Below, one piece after another: positions 12,791 to 24,366 of a DNA stretch of 64,000 bases; position 1 is the stretch's first letter; each line of letters opens with the position of its first letter. This DNA is from Actinostola sp. cb2023. Taxonomy: Eukaryota; Cnidaria; Anthozoa; Actiniaria; Actinostolidae. The notes under the pieces were generated by a model. It saw only the letters and a program-made list of their open reading frames with translations. It did not search any database and was not told the origin of the DNA. A program made the translations under genes and the position numbers. The stretch spans positions 35,001-99,000 of the forward strand of contig JAUJYZ010001450.1 in NCBI GenBank assembly GCA_033675265.1. The letters are read 5' to 3'.

Positions 12791-13500
12791 AAATATTAAA
12801 GAGATTTATTATATAACTGTGACGTAATTTTATCAGGATATTGTTTTTTGAGTTTTTTGAGTTGTGAACAGGGCATTACGGATTTCGGAGGGCATTAACG
12901 CCTCGTATCGGCCCTCAAAAATGACCAAATTTGGTATAAAGTTTATTCATTCATTCATTCAGTTATATAATGCAGTACAGTACAGTACAGTACAGTTGTT
13001 TACATATTTTGGAATGATTTCTTGGTCGAACGAGATTTTATTTGCCTCTCAGTGAAGAGCGGAGAGTCAAACCCAGCGGACCCCTCCTGGGGAATCACTT
13101 TGTACCCTTTTAACAGATTATCCAACCGGAAATAGCCTCTTTACAAAGACGGATACGGTTTTAAACGCTTTCTGTCTAGATTAGCAAAGTGGGCTTCTCG
13201 AAATAACCAGACTTTCATCTGCAAATATTTATAGAGGTCACAATCCTTGGGTCGTGGCGGGTGGGGTAGGGAAAGAGAGAGAGAGAGCTCTCCGGGGGAG
13301 ACTCCCATGTGAAAGGGGCGGACAGAACGGCACACGTGGCGTACTAGTGACGATTGGTCAAACTCCCGATCCCCACTGCCACTGGTGTCAAATTCCCCAC
13401 CCCCATTGCGATGTCAACGATCAAATTCCTCCCCCTCCCCGGGCAAGGAAATGTTTCAAATGCCCCAGGGTTGCCGGGGGGGGGGGGGGGGGGGGGTTAA

Positions 13501-13533
<33 letters not shown>

Positions 13534-16500
13534 GGCAATGGTTTCGTTTTGATCGGTACATAAGGATGATGACCCATGTGCTAAAACTCATATAGAGAAA
13601 GTACGTACGCAAAAATAATTTAAATTATTTTTATCTAGCTAGCGGCCATCACCGCAAATTATATGTCAGGTGACAATTTTTTACGTTCCATCACGACAAA
13701 GTTCAATACCAAAATCGCTTAGTTATTTTTTTGGGTGGATTTTGCATTAATTCTATTACCCAGAATTCCCGTTGCTCTTGGTTCTCAAGAGTTACGTCAT
13801 TTTGGCCTGTCCTTTCGTCTGAGTATAATATTGTACATTTTAAATCATCACAAAGTCTATAGTCCTGTTATGATTCCCAACGTTTTGCAGTTATAGAAGT
13901 TAGCACAGGATAGCGTGCACAAGCGCTGAATTGTCAGCCGTTATTTCACCGTGAATGTACCAAAAGCTCAGGATTTTTTTAAAAATATTTGAGTTGGGTA
14001 TGAATAATTGTGCTTGCAAGTGTCCATGAAAACCTATAGCTTTTGATTCCCGCGTGAAACTCTAGTCTCTTCTAGTGAAAAACAAGCTTTCAATACGACG
14101 AATTTAATCGCTAACATAGTTGTTTTGCGAAGCTCTTGCTGAGCAATTTTATCCGTGTGGATAGCAGCACTGTTCGTGTGTTAGTTTTGCTTTTGTGAAT
14201 CAGTCGAATCAGATCTAATTATGATTAAGGAAATCATTAGTTGAACTTGATTTTCCATTTTGTTTTGTTGTTGATGTTCTCGTTTCTCATCGTCCCTCCG
14301 TAGATCGAAATGAATGGTTTGCACCCGAAACAAGAAGACATAACAAGCTTACATAATTCCCTACGAAACCAATTTTCGCCCAAAATCTGCATCACCGAGA
14401 CGTCGTATTTCAAATAGATAACCTAGGACACAGTGGGAACACAAGTACACAATTAGGAGACAAGCAAAATAACGCCCTGGGTGGCTCAGTATGGAGCCTA
14501 TTTGCTCACGGAACACGCTGAGACCATTGAGCCAAACTCAATTTATGTCAATGTGATAGACAAGACACATCTGATAGATTGCTTGAGAGTAAGAATGAGG
14601 CGGTCTGTAGCTTTAATTGAGTTGGAGCTCAACTCTTATATCGTGAGAATCGAAGTAGGGCTAGTTCTGTGCGGTAAAAGGAGCATTCGGGACTTGTGAG
14701 AATCTCTTGCAACATTCTCGGTAAGTTGTTAGCATGCATTCTGCCACGTACTCACGTACTAATTCCTTCACCGTGCGGTCCAAGTAACATAGGGCTGACT
14801 GGTACCTTCAGAGCCACTGTGAAAACATTTTCTTTGGAAAGAGTTGCAAATCCATTTTTCACGATTCGCCAAAACTAAGCTCAGTCCCAGTGGAATATTT
14901 TTTTAGACTTCCATTCCTTTTTGATAGAAAATTCGATTTAAATGAGAAACTAGTTTTGGATCGGTTATAACGGAGGCATGGCCGTGCCTTTTCGTAATTT
15001 TCATCTAGTGAGCTTAGGTTAATAGTGGTACTTAATCAACGAGGAGTGGCCATAAAGATGCATCATTCAAAATTATAAATCATTACTTTTGCGATTGAAT
15101 GGAGAAAGAGTCAGATGATTTTCATACACAGTTCATGAATTGCGTAACAATGTCTTGTTCAGTTACCTTGTTCAATCCAGAGTCAGTGGAATCCACATGC
15201 ACAACTGAATACCTTCAGTCATGGCTGTTCAGAATGATATCATGGCGTCGAACTATTCTTGCGAAAGGATTATATATATATGTACCATGTAGTTCCATCA
15301 TGTAGTTGCCTGAATTACTCGTGCAGTCAGTATGAGCCTCTTGTCATTCGTGTTCCACCTCAGAGCCATCTAGAAACAGTCAGTTTGTCAATCTACAATG
15401 ACTTTGCGAGGTAAACCATTCGACCACAAACATCCGACTAGACGTAGAGCAGAGAAAAATAAGTCGTGTAATCTTACTGACAAGGGTGAGAGCCAATTCG
15501 AGTTAATTTAGAAACGCTGAGAATTATAACATTTCAGTGCAGGTTGAGCTGAATATGATGACAGTATCAATAGAAAAACGATCTCCTATCAAAATTTCCA
15601 GCTGCTGAAAAAACTGTCTAAAGATATGAACCAGGAAGTACCAAAGAACTGATATTAACAGTTCTTGTCTTATGTGGTCACTAAGATATGGTTCCTTGAA
15701 TACAGACACACGTTTAATCTACACCACGTCCGCTGAAAGTCGAGGCACCATTGAAGCAATTTCCGCCATGCAGTCTGAGGTCTACACTCTTGTATTTGTT
15801 AATGGAAAAATAATCATCTCAAAATAATCGCAGCAGTTGTAACTGCCTAACTGTTTGAATCTGAAGAGTTCTCTGTTAGCTAGAATGTCGGGAGTTTCCA
15901 AATTGGATACGTGAGCTAGTGAGCTGAAATGTCGATCGCCTTCGACCCAACCCCTATCTTCGAGTTGTTATTCCTCGGTGTAAAAGACGAACTTAGTCGT
16001 AACATAAGCATGAAGGTGAAGTTAAAGATTGCGGCTCTCTTGCCGATAAGTAGATTTAACTATATTCATCAGTTTGAAGAATTATGCTTTAGCGGGTAAG
16101 ACCGCGCAATGTATGAATGTATGTTGGAAAAGTTTTTGTGCTCGAGAGACATGTCATGATCAGGAAATTGACAAGCACAAGTAGTCGTACATGGTATGCT
16201 TCAGAGGTCATAGAATCTTAGTCTCATTTTATAGAAGCTTCACTTTGAAGTCCTGTAGAATTTCACATTGTCGTAGCCAATATGAACCTTTGGTAGGGCT
16301 AAGGATTGTATGGCCGGGGACTGGCTTGTTGCATCATCTGATATGCAAGAGTTCACAATTTGGTTCATGTCGAGCAACTTACACTATCTAGTTATATATA
16401 GCCTACGAACCTGTAACATTATAAATAGGTACCAGTGTGAACTGGTGTGCTTCTTTATCATCTGCCGTCAGTTAGCTTCGTAACCTCGTGAAATTACACT

Positions 16501-17064
16501 GTCATACTTGTGGTTTGCGCACGAATCTCCCAGCGAAACGACATGCACTACAAGGGCAAGGATAGCTCACACATGGATTTATTTCGGTCCTGTATCAGGC
16601 AAACCATTTTCGAATTCAAATCTCATTCTCTAGAACCGTGATGGAATGAGTTTTATCGAGGACAGTGATGGAATGGTTTGCATTAGATGCGGCCGTGGGA
16701 GGGTCATCATGAAAGCCGGCGCCTGTACCAACATCATATAGTTTTCTCCTCAGCCAACATGAAATCGCATTTCTAAGCAAGGCGGCTTTGGCGGCTGACT
16801 TTGAACTTGCAAACTCATCCAGATAAGGGAGCTGGCTTGATTGTTTGTGTAGTCTTTTGTCTTCGTCCGTTTCGCGCGTGCAGACCTCGGCAGCTTCTCC
16901 GCAATTTATGTTCTCTTAAAAAGTACTCTCTGAAGAAGACCTTGTAAATCATTTCTCTGATCTCTTTGCAGCTACAGAATACCGATAGATATATCTGAAC
17001 GAACCGGCCAACCAAGGCTCTTTGGCTCTTACGTGGTGACCTTGAAACCCGTGGTAAATGAGCA
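12791..17064. other. Upstream flank of hedgehog: no gene recognised
   Basis: Includes GTACA/CAGTA microrepeats (~12970), a C-rich then G-rich segment (13350-13535, with long G runs), and otherwise unique AT-rich sequence. Open frames up to 196 codons here (minus strand 16815-17405, overlapping hedgehog exon 1) lack any recognisable domain. Hedgehog promoter elements cannot be named from sequence alone. Confidence 0.4.
13474..13532 (+). repeat. Poly-G tract
   Basis: Two runs of ~20 and ~30 G separated by TTAAC. Could form G-quadruplexes; also a place where assembly length is unreliable. Confidence 0.9.
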
Positions 17065-18995
17065 ATGTCTTGGAACGAAATCAGCAAGTTTTTATTGATT
17101 TTTCTTCTGGTCCAAAGTGGAGACTCATGTGGCCCACGAATCAACATCCATAGAAAGCGAGAAAGAGTACCGTTCAAGTATCGCCAGCGTGTTCCAGATG
17201 TCCACGAAACTTCCGCCAAGGCCAGCGGAGGCTTTAACCGTGTCAAGAGAGGAACAGCAGCGTACGACGAGCTGAAAATCAACGTCAATCCAGACATCAT
17301 CTTTAAGGACGATAGAGGGACTAGTGATAACCGGAGAATGACAAAGGTAGCGTCCAGTCCAGTTTGTGATGCTGACGCACAAACGCGCGAGCGATGTTTG
17401 TACAACTAATTAGAAACGCTCGTTATCCCAATTAACACCTAAGTTCACCGCCATGATAGCGTCAGTTCTTTTTTTACTGACAGCAAGTCGGTCGACGTCT
17501 GACCCGACCTTCTATTAAATGAAAAGTCATTGACCGTTAAAACCGGCGAACATAAGCTTAGAACATGAACTTTGTTATCATCGTAGGTCGCACTTGGATT
17601 TCCTGTCTATTATTTACATGGTTTATATAGTGTTATCTCTATTGTTTTCTATTGTTTCATCAGTGATATTTTGTACTATTTAGTTAGTATGAATGAATGA
17701 ATGAACTTTATTTAGACACGGAATCAAAATCACTAAAATTAAAAAATTAATTACAAAGTGCTCTCCCACTTAAACTGGCTGTCTTTAGAGGAGAGACGTT
17801 CTCGACATTTCAAGAAGCTCATGTTCAAGACAATGAATAAAGAAGTACCGGAATATCTTCATGAATTTTTTTTTACTGTTTCACGGACATATTGTATGCA
17901 CTCTATAATATTTGCACTCTAGTTGAGTCTAAATAGATGATCGTTTTATTTCAGAGATGTGAAAGGAAACTTGAGAATTTGGCTGTACTAGTGAGGGACC
18001 TCTGGCTTGGAGACGTTAAAGTCAGAGTTATCCGAGCCTACGACGACGGAACGATAAGGGTAAAACATCGAAGGAGATACCCATTCCCTGACCTTCATTA
18101 CGCTGGAAGAGCCGTAGATATTACTACATCGGACACGAAGCGCGATAAGAACCCGATGCTTGCTCGACTGGCTTACGAAGCAGGATTTGACTGGGTTGCA
18201 TATGAGAGTAGAGGATTCATACATGCCTCTGTTCAGTCAGGTAGGTTGGAATACGTAACTTGTATATATAACTACTGATTCATTTGTACGGCACTTGGAG
18301 CAGTCATAAGCATAAGCGCAAGCTTGTATCGCGTAGAAACCGGCCCGACGCAAGCATAAGCGCAAGCACAAGACTAGCTTGTATCGCGTAAAAACCGGCT
18401 GGACGCAAGCATAAGCGCAAGTGCACAATTAATATTCTATCATGTGTCGTGTACAAAACCGGCCCGACGCAAGCACAAGACTCTATAGCTTAGTTGCGTA
18501 AAAAAAACAGTATGACGTCCCTTATGTTTGCGCTTATTCTTGTGTCGCCAGTGAACGCCACTAGCACTGTAATGATGGCTCAGCACGTATAATGCCGCAG
18601 CGTTCTAATACTATCATAGATATAGTCTTGAACGATGTTCATCGAAAACTGGCACACACGGACAAATGAATAATACTTGACGGTGAAGTCTTAGATATAA
18701 AACGATTTAGATTAAAAATTGATTACTATTATACCCAAAGAGTTAGAGGAAAACGCACTCGACATGAATAGTAGTAATGTCTGAGGGTAATATAAATATA
18801 TACCCTTCCAAAATGTTTCTGTCATTTTCTACTGACCTACTGGAAGGTTTATGCTAAAACAAGTTAGACTACTCGTTCTTGTTTTCTATGAGTTCAAATA
18901 GTCAACTCGACGCTACGCGCCTCGAGCGTTGACTATTGACTAGTTTAAATTCATTCATTAGAGTATTTCTATATTTCTATTCATAATAATGAGCA

Positions 18996-19027
<32 letters not shown>

Positions 19028-20025
19028 GACTCATACAAAACTCGAACTCGTAGTCTAATTGTTTGAGTGCACTTCTTTTGTCTTTTAATGAAATCCTATT
19101 TGGCTTTTTTGATTATTATTGGACAACGTTTTTGAAATTAGGTGTATATAATAAATAAATAGATAAATATAATACATAAGATAAATATATATAATCTATT
19201 CACTAAACACAATTGATTTCTTTGCTATTCTTACATAGAGGAAAGCGGCACATCAGACGACCGTAGTCTAATTGTTAAATATATCATATATATATATAAT
19301 AAATAAATAGATAAATATAATACATAAGATAAATATATAATCTATTCACTAAACACAATTGATTTCTTTGCTATTCTTACATAGAGGAAAGCGGCACATC
19401 AGACGAGCGTAGTGGATGCTTCCATTCCAACTCCACCGTAGAGCTTCAAAATGGAACGAAAATAAAAATGACCGATTTAAAGATCGGTGATAAAGTCGCC
19501 AGTATGGACAACAATGGCAGAATTGTGTACAGTCCTGTCATAATGTTCTTCCACCGCAACCCGACCTTACGCGCAACTTTTCAAATAATCAGCACCCAAA
19601 ATCACCGACAGAAACTAGTAATCACACCGAAGCATTTTATCTACAAATTAAACAAACACACGCAGCGTGAGACCGTGGATTATGCTAAGTGGACAGCAGT
19701 GGGGGACGAGGTTTACGTGCGGAATAGAGTACACCCTAACGGGCCGTTTACGACACAGCGAGTCACCGACGTCACGAAGGTAGACATGTCAGGGGTATTT
19801 GCACCCCTGACCGAAACAGGGACGATTGTAGTGGACGATGTTGTCGTGTCGTGTTACGCGGTGTTTCCTAACGACGCCATCGCACACTGGAGTATGCTTC
19901 CAGTGCGAATCGTAACAAGATTCTATCCGAACTTCTTTAAGACCAATGAGGATATTCACTGGTACCCAAGATCTTTATTCAAACTGTACAAGATGTTCAG
20001 GAGGTTAACGATGAGAGAAGTGTAA
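17065..20025 (+). CDS. hh: Hedgehog ligand precursor (Hedge + Hint domains), 3 exons
   Basis: Secreted morphogen precursor that cleaves itself into a lipid-modified N-terminal signal and a C-terminal Hint domain. Exons 17065-17346, 17955-18240 and 19385-20025 splice with phases 0 and 1 into 402 aa, the same two intron positions as vertebrate hedgehogs. Seen: hydrophobic signal peptide ~1-21; CGP at 22-24, where palmitoylation occurs in the family; NPDIIFKD; LHYAGRAVDITTSD (zinc ligands H142, D149) and FIHASV (H184), with E178. Hint begins at the self-cleavage site GCF (C201), followed by TPKH (T270, H273) and SCYAV (C346). The tail IHWY (380-383) fits the sterol-addition region. Odd: the calcium site is largely lost, there is a ~7-residue basic insertion (KHRRR) before LHY, and exon 3 has a duplicated acceptor. 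The start is the only in-frame Met with a signal peptide. Identity is very secure; paralogue not assignable. Confidence 0.95.
17627..17915 (+). mobile_element. 5'-truncated, interrupted copy of the GAGTGCAAA MITE family
   Basis: 17627-17688 matches the inner part of the complete copy at 25492-25634 (TGTTATCTCTATTGTTTTCT), and 17877-17915 matches its right end. The two parts are separated by LINE sequence. It lies in hedgehog intron 1, ending ~40 bp before exon 2. Confidence 0.7.
17690..17876 (+). mobile_element. LINE fragments inserted in a MITE in hedgehog intron 1
   Basis: Positions 17779-17873 translate as WLSLEERRSRHFKKLMFK then NKEVPEYLHEFF, a typical near-C-terminal LINE RT segment. 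Just upstream (17690-17760), a TGAATGAA run followed by ACTTTATTTAGACAC resembles an inverted LINE 3' end. The block splits a MITE that resumes at 17877 with CTGTTTCACGGACAT. Confidence 0.6.
18294..18500 (+). repeat. Tandem repeat of ~65 bp in hedgehog intron 2
   Basis: About three imperfect units built around CGCAAGCATAAGCGCAAG and GTATCGCGTA(G/A)AAACCGG. The unit contains shorter internal CATAAGCGCAAG echoes. No coding potential. Confidence 0.7.
19126..19150. mobile_element. Solo end of the TATACACCTATTTC MITE in hedgehog intron 2
   Basis: ACGTTTTTGAAATTAGGTG then TATATA matches the right terminus of this family; no partner end found nearby. It directly borders the 146-bp tandem duplication. 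Confidence 0.55.
19145..19413 (+). repeat. 146-bp tandem duplication of the hedgehog intron 2 end and exon 3 start
   Basis: Two near-identical copies, about 19145-19267 and 19291-19413, each hold the same branch/pyrimidine region, the same ATAG acceptor and the first ~28 nt of exon 3. The acceptors end at 19238 and 19384, exactly 146 bp apart. The downstream one leads into the Hint domain. The upstream one reads in the same frame for 22 codons and stops at 19304-19306, before the GCF cysteine. A GAC/GAG change and a 2-bp length difference in an AT run separate the copies. Confidence 0.92.
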
Positions 20026-20181
20026 TATATGATAGCTTTTTGCTTGGTCGCAGCATAAAAGAAAATCCATCACGATGCCGAACAAGAATGGAGCTCTTTT
20101 TGAGCGTCGCATCTTTTGAATATTTCGGAATTGATCAAACGTTCGATCTCAGCGGCAGCTCGACTTGTTACCAGTCGACTG

Positions 20182-20187
20182 AATAAA
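20182..20187 (+). promoter_or_regulatory. Candidate polyadenylation signal of hedgehog
   Basis: AATAAA lies 157 nt after the hedgehog stop codon, on the sense strand, before the next MITE begins at 20409. It is the first canonical hexamer after the stop. Position and sequence are seen; use is inferred. Confidence 0.5.
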
Positions 20188-20408
20188 TGGAACAAAAAAG
20201 ACGACACAGCAGAGGGGCAGTGTTTTGTTCAATGGAATCGTCAACAATCATTGCAGGAATGGGTTGATTATATTTGACAAATTGAGACAATACTGATTAG
20301 TTCAATCAAGGCCATTTGGAGACTCCCTGCTGTGCAGACGTACTGGCATAATTGAACGACCCTTGTGGAGTAATGAGGTATTTCATTGGCAGTCAACGTG
20401 GCTGATAT

Positions 20409-20547
20409 CAGGGACCGCGGAGATGGGGGGAGGGGGGGGGGGGGGGTTGGGGGGGGGGGGGGGGGGGGTATATCTAGTGGTATATACGTCTAGTTGTATA
20501 TCCTCCCGCCCCCCCCCCCCCCTTTCAACGGTGCTCCGCGGTCCCTG
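20409..20547. mobile_element. CAGGGACCGCGGAG MITE with poly-G/poly-C interior
   Basis: 14-bp perfect inverted ends (CAGGGACCGCGGAG at 20409-20422 and its complement at 20534-20547). Flanks GATAT/GACAT are a possible imperfect 5-bp duplication. A G tract near the left end and a C tract near the right end could pair. Confidence 0.75.
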
Positions 20548-20613
20548 GACATACACATGACCTTAACATCAAATACAGCGGTGTATATTTATAATAACAG
20601 GTTTAGTATCACG

Positions 20614-20774
20614 GCGTATGAGTGGGAAACCTACGGTTCCGTGACACTCAAATGGCTTCCTTTCTGAACCAATCAAAAAGCGTGCAGATGCATCTCATCC
20701 AATCAGACTCTTACAATACGGCAAGGCGCGGTGCGGTGACGGTGCGGTAACTTTTTCACTCATGCGAAAACGAC
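20614..20774. mobile_element. GTATGAGTGGGAAAC MITE, copy 1
   Basis: Starts GTATGAGTGGGAAACC and ends ACTCATGCGAAAACGAC. Interior TTCCTTTCTGAACCAATCAA is shared with 36340-36485. Confidence 0.7.
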
Positions 20775-21087
20775 TAAACGAAGACAAGCATGAAATTCGA
20801 GGCACCAATACGACTTTATATTAATGTCATACTCTCATGTATTGACTGTAGTCGCGAGGCGATGGATACAGAATATGGAATGTATAAATGTCGACCTTCC
20901 AGCGCCGCCACGGTCTATATGAAGTCGGTTGCTGTCTCGAATCTCAATAAGTTTTGTATCGCGATTCAGTCTTATGATTTGAAACTATGAGCTGCCAATA
21001 CCATGATACAATCGCGCCTCTCGAAATCAAAACTATAAAGGGTTATAGATCATGACCGATACTGATCAAAAAGGTGGCAGCTTGTAG

Positions 21088-21464
21088 TATACACCTATTT
21101 CAAAAAACGTTGGCATCTGAAATCTGAAATCTGAGAACGAGAGGGATTGTAATGCACAAGAACTTTATTATTATTGGGGGTATGAGTTGTGACATGTTAA
21201 TTGTGATCTATTTTGTATTTACTGGAATATGCCACGACCTTAATTTAGTCGAAGACCTGTGTTGGCGAATAGTGTGGCTACGAGTGTTTATTATTATTGT
21301 GGGTATGAGTTGTGATCTATCTTTCGATATCTCAGTTGTAATTACTGGAATCAGTATGCCACGACCATTAGGCGAAGATCTACATTGGCAAATAGTGTGG
21401 CTACGAGTGTTTTAGGTCACAGATTCAGATTTCAGATGCCAACGTTTTTTGAAATAGGTGTATA
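21088..21464. mobile_element. TATACACCTATTTCAAAAAACG MITE, copy 1
   Basis: ~45-bp inverted ends (TATACACCTATTTCAAAAAA... through GGCATCTGAAAT...). The interior is a ~145-bp direct duplication (TTTATTATTATTG(G/T)GGGTATG, GTGTGGCTACGAGTGTTT). Confidence 0.85.
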
Positions 21465-21901
21465 CAGAGCATAACTCCAAAACAATCCGAGAGTCAGTTG
21501 GAGCAAGGATGGCCGTGGAAGGCCTGGGGCCGAGGATGAGGGAGAGTGAGAGGTTTGGTGATCGAACTGGTGAAAAAAGCGCTCGATTCACGCCTAAGCT
21601 ATTGATCAGCTAGATTGGGTATAAAACTACACACCGAACAAAAAAATCAGTAATAATTATATAACTATAAATTATAGCAATAATATTTCTTTCTGCGCAT
21701 GCTTGAAAATGCCGACTGAACAGCGACATGATTGGCTTATAAACTGAATGATCTATATACGTACGCCCTTAAATCTGTTCTTGGTATTAATAATTGCTAG
21801 ATAAAATCAAAATACACATAATAATTAATAAACCCGGTCTGTGACAAATACAGTTTTTCACTTAGAGATTTTATACTTTTCGTTTTTTATAATTATTATT
21901 A

Positions 21902-21988
21902 AAGAAGCAATAATCCCATGTTAAAACACACATCAACCACTACAGAAAAATCTGAGCCCCAGGTGGGAAACGAACCCACGATAACTTG
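21902..21988 (-). repeat. tRNA-derived SINE fragment, inverted
   Basis: Reverse complement of the 3' tRNA-like half and tail of the SINE at 22106-22233 (GAGCCCCAGGTGGGAAACGA). B-box like segment GGTTCGTTTCC on the minus strand. Confidence 0.7.
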
Positions 21989-22105
21989 TATATATATACA
22001 AATTTCTGACATTTAGTAGCTGATGGGTGATTTCAGTATATGTCACGTCACTGATGGATTTCAGTGCTATCTCACACTCAACCACCCTCAGACGATCATA
22101 AGAGT

Positions 22106-22233
22106 GTCCAGTAGCTCAGTGGTGGAACAACCATCTAGAGAATCGGCAGGTCGTGGGTTCGTTTCCCACCTGGGGCTCAGATTTTTCTGCAGTGGTTGAA
22201 GTGTGTTTTAACGGGGGGTAATTGCTTCTTTAT
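22106..22233 (+). repeat. tRNA-derived SINE
   Basis: A-box like TAGCTCAGTGGTGG, B-box GGGTTCGTTTCCC, then GGGGCTCAGATTTTTCTG and a non-tRNA tail. Forms a ~330-bp inverted pair with 21902-21988. Confidence 0.7.
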
Positions 22234-23130
22234 TCATTTATATGTATAATTTTTATTATTTGTTTATTTTTATATATTTTATTAACATTGTAAAAAGCAT
22301 TGAGACTTCGGTTAATGCGTTTTTAAGATATTATTATTATTATTAATATTATTATTATCAAAAGTTCAAACAATTCTTTCATTAATTATTATTATTATTA
22401 AATACACTGGAAGACTGGGTACGAGAGTTATAACCATTGATAACACAGAGGTAGCAGTCCTTAAATTTTGACAATATTATCTCCAATTTATCAAACTGTA
22501 TCAAGCCTATCCAATGTGCTGGAGAAAGAACTTTGAATCCATTCAAGTGATATTTCCACTAGTCTTTCATCGAGGGCAAACGCCTCGATAAACTTGTAAC
22601 TAATTCAGCCAATCAAAACACTCGAACCCAGTCTTCCAACATTTTCCACGGACCGGAATAACCAACAGAAACACCAAAATTATAGATAAATACTGACGTC
22701 GAAACACCAATATGGTACCAGTATTCTCATTGGATAACTAAATTGAATATTGATTACAATACCTAAAGGGACTATCACCATGGCAACTCAAAATTGGTTT
22801 TGATATATGAAGCGTACGTATATATCGTGGCGCAAAATTTGCTAAAGTAATTTCCTAACTGTTGAGACCTTGGCTTTTGGTTTACAGTGTAGTATGGGTA
22901 CGGTAGCTAGCAATAGGAGACACTGGGATTGACACTATTGACCTAGATTCATTTAGTATCACGTTCTTGATTCCATTTAAAGAACGAATAAGTAGAAATA
23001 ATTGCTAAACAAACAGGCACCATTAATAGCTAGAGCTTTCTGAAAACATTCATTTTCTTGTTCCTCCCAATTCCTACCTTCTTTACTCCCCTTATCAATA
23101 ATTCTTCGTTATTCTCATTTTCTCTTATTT

Positions 23131-23320
23131 TCTTTCTCTCTTCCTTTCTTCATTCCCTTCTTTCCTTTCTTCTTTTTTCCTTCCTCTCTTCTTTCCTCCC
23201 TTCCTTCCTTTCCCTTCCTTCCTTCCTTTCCTTCCTTCCTTCCTTCCTTCCTTTCTTTCCTTCCTTTCTTCATTCCTTCCTTCCTTCCTTCCTTCCTTTC
23301 CTTTTTTCCTTCTTTCCAGC
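23131..23320 (+). repeat. (CCTT)n / polypyrimidine tract
   Basis: TTCC-rich strand-asymmetric repeat of ~190 bp; a poly-C run follows at 23408-23431. Possible H-DNA forming sequence. No gene. Confidence 0.9.
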
Positions 23321-24003
23321 CTTCCTTCATATTTCTGTAATTGGTTCCTTGCTTTATTAGTTCTGGTTTCCCTCTGATCTAGCTGCGTCTTTCTTTAGTC
23401 TTCCTCTCCCCCCCCCCCCCCCCCCCCCCCCGTCATTCTAGCTAGTGGTCGACCAGCTGTCACCAAGAAAACCGAAGGCAAGGTCACTCAGTTATCTCCA
23501 CTGCTTGAGGCAGTGAGTATATATCATATATTTACAAGTAAAAGAGCCTAGAAAATAGATGCTAAAATTAAATTGACAGGGTTGAAATGACCCATACAAG
23601 CTATTATATTGTACATACTGTATATAGGCATTGCAATGTACCAATAATTAACAATAACTATCATTTAATAATATGCGTGCTACTATATATCAAAAAATTG
23701 AAAGGTATATACTATGTAAATGAAACAACATGCATAACAAGAACGATGAAGATTAAAAAATGGAGTATCAACTGTTGGTTTTCGCGCCTATTCTTGTATT
23801 CTCTGCGGGGGGTTGAGTCGGGGTAGACTGGGGCGAGTATGGGAAAAGTGTTCCTCGCCCTTAATTTATAGTTGTTTCTGATTTGCTTCAATTAAAAACT
23901 AACACATATATGAATATAAACAGATAGGTTGCAGGGTTCAACATTTTTTGGTGATTTGATTCTACAAAAACACCCTTGAATAGATTATTGCCATTTTGAA
24001 ACT

Positions 24004-24094
24004 AGTCTCCCTCGCAGCCGTGTTTAGCTAGTGTCGTCACGCAACGCTTTCTCCACGTTGCGTGACGACACTAAACACGGCTGCGAGGGAGACT
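24004..24094. mobile_element. AGTCTCCCTCGCAGCCG foldback MITE, copy 1
   Basis: ~40-bp arms (AGTCTCCCTCGCAGCCGTGT ... complement) around a ~12-nt loop. Relatives at 36211-36271 and 38947-39030. Confidence 0.85.
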
Positions 24095-24145
24095 ATTTTG
24101 AAACTGGAGCCGCGCAAAAAAGTCCAGATAAAAAGACTACAATAG

Positions 24146-24314
24146 TACAATAAAGTCACGTGATTCATTATGTTTTCAATTTCCTCGCGTGGAATTTCAA
24201 TGTGAGATGCAAAAGTACACGGCATTGTGAGAACTGAATGTAATGGCGCTGGTATCAACTCGCAGTTCCGCGCGCAGAAATTGAAAACATAATGAATCAC
24301 GTGACTTTATTGTA
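24146..24314. mobile_element. MITE with ~37-bp inverted ends
   Basis: TACAATAAAGTCACGTGATT at left and its complement ending at 24314. Inner arms share TTCAATTT/AAATTGAA. Confidence 0.8.
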
Positions 24315-24366
24315 GTACGTATTGGACAACCTTTTTGAGAATGACTGTATATATCAATGAATTTAT

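Noticed and set aside
16815..17405. 196-codon minus frame overlapping hedgehog exon 1
   Set aside because: Antisense shadow of a real exon with no recognisable domain.
22107..22181. Functional tRNA gene
   Set aside because: A and B boxes are present but I could not fold a clean cloverleaf, and the sequence continues into a repeat tail with an inverted copy nearby; better read as a SINE.
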